The notes under the pieces: generated by a model
The model's database searches: none
Told to the model about the DNA's origin: nothing
Seen by the model: the letters and a program-made list of their open reading frames with translations, nothing else
Shown: positions 21,423 to 27,236 of the stretch, one piece after another
Layout: every line of letters begins with the position of its first letter
Numbering within the stretch: position 1 is the first letter of the stretch
Assembly: GCA_025925185.1 (NCBI GenBank)
Contig: JAICLV010000011.1
Location: 1-27,236 of the forward strand
DNA from: Acidothermaceae bacterium
GTDB lineage: Bacteria > Actinomycetota > Actinomycetes > Acidothermales > Acidothermaceae
Direction of reading: 5' to 3'
DNA length: 27,236 bases
Made by a program: the position numbers and the translations under genes

Positions 21423-22202
21423 ATGCTGGGTGTGCTTTCCATCGCCGCCGCCGCGGGTGCCGGCCTGCTGATCGCCGCCTCCGCGGCCGGCCGGCTCTGG
21501 CTTGCCGCCGCGCTCGCCGCCGCGCAGCTGCTGCTCGTGGTCGGCTGGTTCCGCGCCGCCGATCTGACGACCCGCTGGCATGTGGCCGCCGGGGTCGTCG
21601 CGGCTGGCGGCGCGGTCGCGGCGGACGTTGCTTTGCTGCGGTCGGCCGACCACTCCGATGTGCGGGCGTTGACAGCCGTGCTGGCCGTCGTGGTCGGTCT
21701 CGCGTTCGTCGTCCAGCTTGTTCGACGTGACGGCCGAGCACGGCTCACCGACGCGCTCGCCGCGACGATCGCCACCGGCGCGCTCGCGATCGCGGGCGCC
21801 GTGTTGCTCGGGGTGAGGGGCGGGCGGGCGGGCGCCGACGTCGTCGCCGTTGCGCTCGTCGCCGGCGGCCTGGCCGTGCTGCCGGTGCAGCGCCGGTTGC
21901 CGCTGTGGTTGTCGGGTCCGCTGGGCTTGGCGGTCGGCGTGGGCGTGGGCGTCGCGGTCGCGGGCGAAATCGCGGACGTCGGCGCCGGCTCTGGCAGCGC
22001 GGTGGCGGCCACCGCCGCGGTGCTCGCCTTGGTGGCGCGGATCGCCGTCGGGGCAATCGGCGCGGCCGGCGCCTCGGGGGTCGCGGGGGCTTCGTCGTCC
22101 GGCATCGGGACTCTTAGGCGCGGGTGGCCGGTGGCCACCACGTTGCCGATCGCGCTGCTCGCTCCTGCCGTCTTGGTGGTGGCCCGCATAACGGTGGGTT
22201 GA
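21423..22202 (+). CDS. Integral membrane protein, unknown function
   Basis: This 259-residue, very Ala/Val/Leu/Gly-rich protein has about eight hydrophobic segments, e.g. VLSIAAAAGAGLLIAASAAG (about 4-23) and GPLGLAVGVGVGVAVAGEIA. Few charged residues occur, mainly in short loops such as VRRDGRARLTD and VQRRLPLW. No transporter or enzyme motif is visible. It lies 17 nt after the MoaD-like gene, and its stop shares a base with the lmeA ATG. A link to cell-envelope lipid work through its LmeA neighbour is possible but inferred. Confidence 0.82.
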   Translation: MLGVLSIAAAAGAGLLIAASAAGRLWLAAALAAAQLLLVVGWFRAADLTTRWHVAAGVVAAGGAVAADVALLRSADHSDVRALTAVLAVVVGLAFVVQLVRRDGRARLTDALAATIATGALAIAGAVLLGVRGGRAGADVVAVALVAGGLAVLPVQRRLPLWLSGPLGLAVGVGVGVAVAGEIADVGAGSGSAVAATAAVLALVARIAVGAIGAAGASGVAGASSSGIGTLRRGWPVATTLPIALLAPAVLVVARITVG

Positions 22203-22936
22203 TGCGACACCCGTTGCGCTCGCTCGTCATCGCCGCCGCGGTGCTCGTCGGTCTCGCCGTTGGCGCCGATCGGTTGGCGAACCACGTGGCCGAAGGCCGG
22301 ATCGCCGCGGTCTTGCAGTCCGACGCTCACCTCGCGCACAAGCCGACCGTCACCGTGCACGGATTCCCGTTCCTGACGCAGGCCTTCAGCGGACGCTACG
22401 ACCGCATCGAGGTGAGGGCGCGCGACCTGTTCGACAGCGCGGCGGGCGTGGCAGGTCTGCCGAGCTCGGTCAGCACGGTCAACTTCGACGGCGTCCATCT
22501 GCCTGCCTCGAAGGCGCTCTCCGGCAACGTCAGCGAGATTCAGGTCGACCACGTGACAGGCCTGGCCGTCATCTCCTTCTCAGACGTCGAAAAAGCCGCC
22601 AAGCTGCCCGGCCTGAAGGTGTCGGCCATCGCCGGCCACCCGGACGAGGCGCGGCTAAGCGAGGCGCTGACGGTGGCTGGCGTCTCCGCGACCGTCGACG
22701 TGGTCGCCCGGGTGTCGTTGGTCGGCAACGCCATGAAGTTGGAGCCGGTCGACGTGTCGCTGCCCGCCGGTGTCACGTTGCCGCCGTCCGTGATGGACCA
22801 GGTTCGTTCCCGAGTTGGTTTCACGATTTCCGTTCCGGGGTTGCCGCGCGGCGTGCGACTCACCGGCGTCGCGGTCGGGGCGAGCGGGGTGACGGTGACG
22901 GTGCGGGCCGACGACATCGTGCTATCCCGTTCGTGA
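22202..22936 (+). CDS. LmeA-family (DUF2993) phospholipid-binding protein
   Basis: This 244-residue protein has an N-terminal signal/anchor (SLVIAAAVLVGLAVGADRLA, about 7-26) and a DUF2993 domain. HKPTVTVHGFPFLTQAFSGRYDRIEVRA, in two parts, is the family's diagnostic start. A repeated beta-rich domain follows with VTLPPSVMDQVRSRVGFTISVPGLPRGVRLTGVAV in segments. The M. tuberculosis relative LmeA (Rv0817c), also next to glnR, binds phosphoinositides and is needed for mature lipomannan, so a periplasmic role in mannosylated lipids is likely. The ATG shares one base with the previous stop. Confidence 0.9.
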   Translation: MRHPLRSLVIAAAVLVGLAVGADRLANHVAEGRIAAVLQSDAHLAHKPTVTVHGFPFLTQAFSGRYDRIEVRARDLFDSAAGVAGLPSSVSTVNFDGVHLPASKALSGNVSEIQVDHVTGLAVISFSDVEKAAKLPGLKVSAIAGHPDEARLSEALTVAGVSATVDVVARVSLVGNAMKLEPVDVSLPAGVTLPPSVMDQVRSRVGFTISVPGLPRGVRLTGVAVGASGVTVTVRADDIVLSRS

Positions 22937-22981
22937 CTTCCGACACGTCGGGAAACCGCCCCACTGGCAGCGTTAGTGCCA

Positions 22982-22987
22982 TAGGTT
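22982..22987 (+). promoter_or_regulatory. -10 element TAGGTT of a probable leaderless promoter for the pnt operon
   Basis: TAGGTT (TANNNT type) is followed by 6 nt (gccagc) and GTG at 22994. No ribosome-binding site and no good -35 are seen. Confidence 0.55.
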
Positions 22988-22993
22988 GCCAGC

Positions 22994-24094
22994 GTGGCGA
23001 AGAACGTCTACGTACCGCGAGAGACACGTGAGCACGAGCGACGGGTCGCGTGCGTGCCGGACACGGTCGTCAAGCTGTCCAGCGCGGGTCTCGACGTCGT
23101 CGTTGAGAAGGGCGCCGGTGTCGCGGCGGGCTATCCCGACGCCGACTACGAGGCGGCCGGAGCCGCGGTGGCAGAACGCGCGGCGATGGCACGCGCGGAC
23201 GTCGTCCTGGCCGTGCAGTCGTTACCGGTCGACGACGCGCGCACGCTCGCTGACGGATGCGTCGTCATCAGCTTCTTGCAGCCGGCCGCGGAGCCGGATC
23301 TGCTCGACGCTTTCGCGGCGCGCAAGGTGTCGGCCTTCTCACTCGACCGGCTGCCGCGTATCTCGCGCGCGCAAAGCATGGACGCGTTGTCCTCGCAGGC
23401 GCTGGTCGCCGGCTATCGCGCGGCGCTGGTCGCGGCCGAGAAGCTGCCGCGGTTCTTCCCGCTGCTGATGACGGCCGCCGGGACCGTGCCGCCCGCGAAG
23501 GTGCTGGTGCTTGGCGCGGGTGTCGCGGGCCTGCAGTCGATCGCCACCGCCCGCCGGCTCGGCGCGGTTGTATCGGCGTACGACGTGCGCGTCGCCGCGG
23601 CCGAAGAGGTCAAGAGCCTTGGGGCGAAGTTCATCGAGCTCGACCTGGAGGCGTTGGAAGGCGCCGGCGGGTACGCGCGCGAGATGACCGAGGATCGCGC
23701 CGCCCGGCAGCGCGAGCTGTTGACGCCGTTCATCGCCGCGTCTGACGCCGTCATCACGACGGCCGCGGTTCCCGGACGCCGCGCCCCGATGCTGGTCGAC
23801 ACCGCCATGGTGGAGTCGATGCGGCCTGGCACGGTCATCGTCGACATCGCCGCCGACTCCGGCGGAAACGTCGAGGGCTCACGCGCGGGCGAAGAGGTGC
23901 TCCACAACGGTGTGCTGATTTGGGGCGGCCGCAACGTGCCGAGCGGCATGCCGTACGACGCCAGCCGCCTCTACGCGCGCAACGTCGCGAATTTGCTGCT
24001 GCTTATGACAAAGGACGGCGACGTGGTACCGGATCTCGACGACGAGATCGTCGCCGGCTGCCTCGTCGTCCACGCCGGTGAGGTGCGCGCCTAG
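22994..24094 (+). CDS. pntAA: NAD(P) transhydrogenase subunit alpha, part 1 (NAD-binding domain I)
   Basis: This is the NAD(H)-binding component of the proton-translocating transhydrogenase, which uses the proton gradient to reduce NADP+ with NADH (366 residues). It has the AlaDH/PNT fold: the N-terminal part opens with YVPRETREHERRVACVPDTV, then SRAQSMDALSSQALVAGY (about 124-141), the Rossmann loop VLVLGAGVAGLQSIATARRLG (170-190, GAGVAGL) and TAAVPGRRAPMLV. The alpha subunit is split into two genes as in Rhodospirillum and mycobacteria. Its TAG is followed directly by the pntAB ATG. The start is a leaderless-type GTG after TAGGTT. Confidence 0.96.
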   Translation: MAKNVYVPRETREHERRVACVPDTVVKLSSAGLDVVVEKGAGVAAGYPDADYEAAGAAVAERAAMARADVVLAVQSLPVDDARTLADGCVVISFLQPAAEPDLLDAFAARKVSAFSLDRLPRISRAQSMDALSSQALVAGYRAALVAAEKLPRFFPLLMTAAGTVPPAKVLVLGAGVAGLQSIATARRLGAVVSAYDVRVAAAEEVKSLGAKFIELDLEALEGAGGYAREMTEDRAARQRELLTPFIAASDAVITTAAVPGRRAPMLVDTAMVESMRPGTVIVDIAADSGGNVEGSRAGEEVLHNGVLIWGGRNVPSGMPYDASRLYARNVANLLLLMTKDGDVVPDLDDEIVAGCLVVHAGEVRA

Positions 24095-24415
24095 ATGAAC
24101 AATATCGGCCTTCTTACGATTTTCATGCTGTCGATCTTCGTCGGCTTCGAGGTCATCTCGAAGGTGTCGACGATCCTGCACACGCCGTTAATGTCCGGCG
24201 CGAACGCGATTCACGGCGTCATCTTGGTGGGCGCGATCCTCATCACCGGCGAGGCGCAGGGCGCGGTGCAGCTCACCCTCGGTTTTATCGCGATCGTGCT
24301 CGCCACCGCGAACATGGTCGGCGGTTTCGTCGTCACCGACCGGATGCTTGAGATGTTCAAAGGTCGAAAGCCCACCCCGTCGTCCGACGTCGCGCAAAAC
24401 GGCGGAGCGAAATGA
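24095..24415 (+). CDS. pntAB: NAD(P) transhydrogenase subunit alpha, part 2 (membrane domain)
   Basis: This 106-residue protein gives the first part of the membrane domain II, with three hydrophobic helices: LLTIFMLSIFVGFEVISKVS (about 6-25), ANAIHGVILVGAILITG and LTLGFIAIVLATANMVGGFVV. ANAIHGVILVG is the conserved motif. The C-terminal tail is short and polar (RKPTPSSDVAQNGGAK). It starts at the base following the pntAA stop and overlaps pntB by 4 nt (ATGA), so all three subunits are translated as a set. Confidence 0.96.
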   Translation: MNNIGLLTIFMLSIFVGFEVISKVSTILHTPLMSGANAIHGVILVGAILITGEAQGAVQLTLGFIAIVLATANMVGGFVVTDRMLEMFKGRKPTPSSDVAQNGGAK

Positions 24416-25791
24416 GCACTCCGGTTCTCTTCGCCTATTGGGTGACCGCGCTGTGCTTCATCCTGGCGCTCAAGGGATTGTCGTCGCCCAAGCACGCGCG
24501 TTACGGCAACCTGATCGGGGCGTTCGGCGCCACCCTCGCCGTCATCGTCACGCTGTGCCTGCACGGCTTGGGGCATCGCTGGCTCATCATCGTGGCGATC
24601 GTGATCGGCTCGCTCCTCGCGGTGCCGGCCGCGCGCATGGTGAAGATGACCGCGATCCCGCAGATGGTCGCCATCTTCAACGGTGTTGGCGGCGCCGCCG
24701 CGGCGCTGGTCTCGCTCACCGAGTTCGTCAAGTTGCACGACACCGACACGAACGCGGCCGCGTCGGCGGTCGTCTTCACCGCGATCGTCGGTAGCGTCAG
24801 CTTCAGCGGCTCGATGATCACCTTCGCGAAGCTGCAAGAACTGATGACCGGTCGGCCGATCCTGGTGCCGGGCGCGCAGATCGTGACGTCGCTGGTGGGG
24901 CTCGCGGCGCTGGGGCTCGGCATCGCGACGGTGCCGACGTCGAGCGTTCCGCTGCTTGTCGCCTGCGCGGTGCTGTCGCTGGTGCTGGGTGTGTTGTTCG
25001 TGCTGCCGGTCGGCGGCGCCGACGTGCCCGTCGTCATCTCGCTGCTGAACGCGTTCACCGGCTTGACCGTCGCTGCCTCGGGCTACGTGCTCGACAACAC
25101 GCTGCTGATCGTCGCCGGCACGTTGGTCGGCGCCTCGGGAACGCTGCTCACCCAGCTGATGGCCAAGGCGATGGGCCGTCCCATCACCGGCGTGCTGTTC
25201 GGGGCGTTCAGGGGCGTCTCAACCGCCGGCTCCACCGCCGAGGTGACGACCGGCGACCACGCGGTGCGCTCGGCCGGCGCCGAGGACCTCGCAATTCTCC
25301 TTGCGTACGCGCGAAAAGTGGCCATCGTGCCGGGTTACGGGTTGGCGGTGGCGCAGGCGCAGCACACGGCCCGCGAACTCGTCGACCTGCTTGAATCGCG
25401 AGGCGTGCAGGTGTTTTACGCAATCCACCCCGTCGCGGGCCGGATGCCCGGTCACATGAACGTGCTGCTCGCCGAGGCGAACGTGCCGTACGAGCAACTC
25501 AAAGAGATGGACGACGCCAACCACGAGTTCTCCTCCACCGATGTCGCCGTTGTGGTCGGCGCCAACGACGTGGTCAACCCGGCCGCGCGCGACCAGGTGG
25601 GCAGCCCGATCTACGGCATGCCGATCCTCAACGTCGACGAGGCGTCGAACGTGGTGTTCATGAAGCGGTCGCTGCGGCCAGGTTTCGCCGGCATCGACAA
25701 CGCGCTGCTCTACCACCCCAAGACCACACTGTTCTTCGGCGACGCCAAGGACTCGCTGTCGAAGCTGGTCTCCGCCGTCAAAAGCCTCTAA
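24412..25791 (+). CDS. pntB: NAD(P) transhydrogenase subunit beta
   Basis: This 459-residue subunit carries most of the proton channel and the NADP(H)-binding domain III. About nine membrane segments occupy residues 1-260, with FNGVGGAAAALVS and LLNAFTGLTVAASGYVL as typical conserved loops. Domain III begins near 290: VPGYGLAVAQAQH is the NADP-binding glycine loop, followed by AIHPVAGRMPGHMNVLLAEANVPY, VVVGANDVVNPAA, GMPILNVDEA and KRSLRPGFAGIDN, all classic PntB motifs. It ends the operon; a candidate terminator lies about 90 nt downstream. Confidence 0.97.
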   Translation: MSTPVLFAYWVTALCFILALKGLSSPKHARYGNLIGAFGATLAVIVTLCLHGLGHRWLIIVAIVIGSLLAVPAARMVKMTAIPQMVAIFNGVGGAAAALVSLTEFVKLHDTDTNAAASAVVFTAIVGSVSFSGSMITFAKLQELMTGRPILVPGAQIVTSLVGLAALGLGIATVPTSSVPLLVACAVLSLVLGVLFVLPVGGADVPVVISLLNAFTGLTVAASGYVLDNTLLIVAGTLVGASGTLLTQLMAKAMGRPITGVLFGAFRGVSTAGSTAEVTTGDHAVRSAGAEDLAILLAYARKVAIVPGYGLAVAQAQHTARELVDLLESRGVQVFYAIHPVAGRMPGHMNVLLAEANVPYEQLKEMDDANHEFSSTDVAVVVGANDVVNPAARDQVGSPIYGMPILNVDEASNVVFMKRSLRPGFAGIDNALLYHPKTTLFFGDAKDSLSKLVSAVKSL

Positions 25792-25803
25792 CGCCCGCTC
25801 CAA

Positions 25804-25825
25804 GTTGATCACGTTCAGGGGGCTG
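25804..25825 (+). repeat. Partial copy C of the dispersed palindromic element
   Basis: Starting 13 nt after the pntB stop, GTTGATCACGTTCAGGGGGC matches the first arm of the elements at 1-30 and 19243-19282 (both read on minus) with three differences. The second arm is not recognisable, so this copy looks degenerate. Confidence 0.5.
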
Positions 25826-25879
25826 GCGGGTCCGAAGGTACCTCCACAGACCCATTCTCGGACGAGTTCAGGCACCCAG

Positions 25880-25914
25880 GGCCCGCTGCGGCACCCGTCC
25901 GGCCGGCGCGGGCC
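25880..25914 (+). terminator. Candidate terminator of the pnt operon
   Basis: GGCCCGC (25880-25886) pairs with GCGGGCC (25908-25914), with an additional small GC hairpin inside. A short TTTT follows at 25926-25929. The gap 25792-26095 otherwise holds repeat copy C, a TAGGCT -10-like element (25973-25978) and the leader of the next gene. Confidence 0.45.
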
Positions 25915-26095
25915 TGCTGTGATGCTTTTCACCCGCCCGCCGAGAGACCAAGCGATCTTGGGCGCGCGCGGCTAGGCTCCGCGAGTCGTGGACCGGGTGC
26001 GGATTAGCCCGGACGGCGTAACGGCGCTAAGGCGAATGGCCGAATCGTCCGATACACGACGTGCAACTGATCGTCGAAGTGCAGGAGCTCCACTC

Positions 26096-27236
26096 GTGCG
26101 TCTCAGCAAGCCTGTTTGGATGTCCGCAACCGCGATCACGGCGATCGGCGGTGTCACCGCGGCCGTCGTGATTGGGGTCTCGTCGTCCGACCAGACGTCG
26201 GCGTCAAAGACGACCCGCGCGGCCGACAGCGCCGCCACGTCGTCCGCCCCAACTCCGTCGCCGCCCTCGACCTCGGCGACGACGCAGGCGAGCGGATCGG
26301 CGAGCCCGTCGGCGTCCGCGTCGACGACCGCCCCACGCACCGACCCCGCCGAGGCGGGTCGCGCCGCGGGTGTGCCTCCGCGCACCCCGGTCTCGACCAC
26401 GCGGCAGGCCAGCCAGGCACCGAAGACCGCCGCGAAGCCCGCGCCGCCCCCCACCCGGCGCGCGATCACGCCGGCTCCGAAGCCGCCCGCGCCGCCCGTG
26501 GTGGTGACCCGGCCCGGCGGACGTCCCGGCCCGACGAACACCGGCGTGCCCGCCGGCACCGCGCTCACGGTGATCAACAGCGACGTCGTGGTCACCACGC
26601 CCGGAACGGTGATCGACGCCAAGCACATCAGGGGCGCCTTGATCATCAAGGCGAGCAACGTCAAGGTCACCCGCAGCCTGATCGAGGGCCGGGCTGGCAG
26701 CGACAGCGTCGTGATCTCGTCCGGCGGCGGCATCTTGCTTCAAGACGACGAGGTCACCGTCGCCCATCCGTCGGCGGGCACCGACGCGATGAGCGTGCGC
26801 GGCGCCACGTTGAACCGGCTGAACATCCACGGCGGCGTCGACGGCATGAAGCTGTCGTCGAACTCCGTGGTGCAGAACTCCTGGATTCACGGCCTGAACT
26901 ACTTCTCGTCCGACCCCGCGCAAGGCGGCGGCCCGACGCACAACGACGCGATCCAGATCATGTCCGGAAGCAACATCCGGATCACCGGCAACTACCTGCA
27001 GGCCACGTCGTCGAACAACGCGGCGATCCAGGTCACCCAGGACACCGGCTCCACCAGCGGCCTGTCGATCGCTGGCAACTGGGCCGACGGCGGCGGCTGC
27101 ACTTTCAACTTCAGCGGCCACGGCCCGGGCGGCAAGAAGCTGTCGATGGGCGGCATCTCGGTGACCGGCAACCGATTCGGTCACGCGACGAAGTTCGCCG
27201 GCTGCGCGATTCTGACGGACCTGCAGACGACGATCA
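26096..27236 (+). CDS. Secreted right-handed parallel beta-helix protein, 3' end outside window
   Basis: At least 380 residues are visible. An N-terminal signal (KPVWMSATAITAIGGVTAAVV, about 5-25) is followed by a long Ser/Thr/Pro/Ala-rich linker (about 30-150). From about 155 the sequence has short beta-helix repeats: NSDVVVTTPGTVIDAKHI, IKASNVKVTRSLIEG, LNRLNIHGGVDGMKLS, NSWIHGLNY, DAIQIMSGSNIRITGNYL, GLSIAGNWADGG. Proteins of this fold are often pectate lyases or other polysaccharide-active enzymes; catalytic residues cannot be assigned. The GTG is 8 nt after CAGGAG. An in-frame GTG at 25988 would add 36 residues ahead of the signal and is less likely. No stop is reached. Confidence 0.88.
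   Translation, partial: MRLSKPVWMSATAITAIGGVTAAVVIGVSSSDQTSASKTTRAADSAATSSAPTPSPPSTSATTQASGSASPSASASTTAPRTDPAEAGRAAGVPPRTPVSTTRQASQAPKTAAKPAPPPTRRAITPAPKPPAPPVVVTRPGGRPGPTNTGVPAGTALTVINSDVVVTTPGTVIDAKHIRGALIIKASNVKVTRSLIEGRAGSDSVVISSGGGILLQDDEVTVAHPSAGTDAMSVRGATLNRLNIHGGVDGMKLSSNSVVQNSWIHGLNYFSSDPAQGGGPTHNDAIQIMSGSNIRITGNYLQATSSNNAAIQVTQDTGSTSGLSIAGNWADGGGCTFNFSGHGPGGKKLSMGGISVTGNRFGHATKFAGCAILTDLQTTI

Noticed and set aside
22940..22952. Hairpin after the LmeA-like gene
   Set aside because: Only four or five base pairs (CCGAC/GTCGG) with almost no loop; too small to support as a terminator.
25988..26095. Upstream GTG start for the beta-helix protein, 9 nt after TAGGCT
   Set aside because: It would place 36 polar residues before the signal peptide. 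The GTG at 26096 has a good ribosome-binding site and starts directly with the signal sequence.
26170..26510. Arg/Pro-rich frames in the linker region of the beta-helix gene
   Set aside because: Alternate-frame readings of a GC-rich Ser/Thr/Pro/Ala linker; no start signals.

Overview
This is a high-GC actinobacterial chromosome segment. Lineage evidence includes a mycothiol synthase (MshD) beside the orphan nitrogen regulator GlnR and an LmeA-type lipid-binding protein (as in mycobacteria), a three-gene NAD(P) transhydrogenase, many GTG starts and 1-4 nt stop/start overlaps. FliA, FlbD, FlgN and PilZ genes indicate a motile organism, which points to one of the flagellated actinomycete groups; I cannot name the genus. 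No rRNA, tRNA, CRISPR array, insertion sequence or prophage gene was found.

Layout. 1-1587 (minus): a DGPF/YCII-domain protein translationally coupled to an ECF42-type sigma factor that runs off the left edge. 1682-4224 (plus): a glutaryl-CoA-dehydrogenase-like enzyme overlapping a secreted HNH-nuclease-like lipoprotein, then a SpeE-like methyltransferase-fold protein. 4418-5290 (minus): a coiled-coil protein. 5407-8451 (plus): a compact molybdate operon (HTH-TOBE sensor, modA, modB, modC). 8538-9571 (plus): an RsbW-like ATPase coupled to an unknown protein. 9698-12158 (plus): PadR regulator plus a DrrAB-like ABC exporter behind a near-consensus promoter. 12169-13338 (minus): an L,D-transpeptidase.

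13409-17045 is a flagellar block: PilZ, FlbD and FliA on minus; FlgN and an unknown partner on plus; and a zinc-ribbon protein on minus preceded by a FliA-like -10 element. Between flbD and pilZ lies a 550-bp gap holding a DasR-like palindrome, a TTGACA box, a 36-codon ORF with a strong ribosome-binding site and a 15-bp perfect inverted repeat. 17258-19161 (plus): a small conserved-looking protein, a DUF47/PhoU-like protein and a PiT phosphate transporter. 19314-21078 (minus): glnR-mshD. 21133-22936 (plus, divergent): MoaD/ThiS-like protein, membrane protein and LmeA-like protein. 22994-25791 (plus): pntAA-pntAB-pntB. 26096 to the right edge: a secreted parallel beta-helix protein, incomplete.

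No complete unknown multi-gene system is evident. The most unusual signals are a terminator-like dispersed palindrome at three gene 3' ends, the flbD-pilZ gap, a recurring leaderless-promoter layout, a histidine-rich insert in MshD, and two unknown proteins tightly coupled to known partners.
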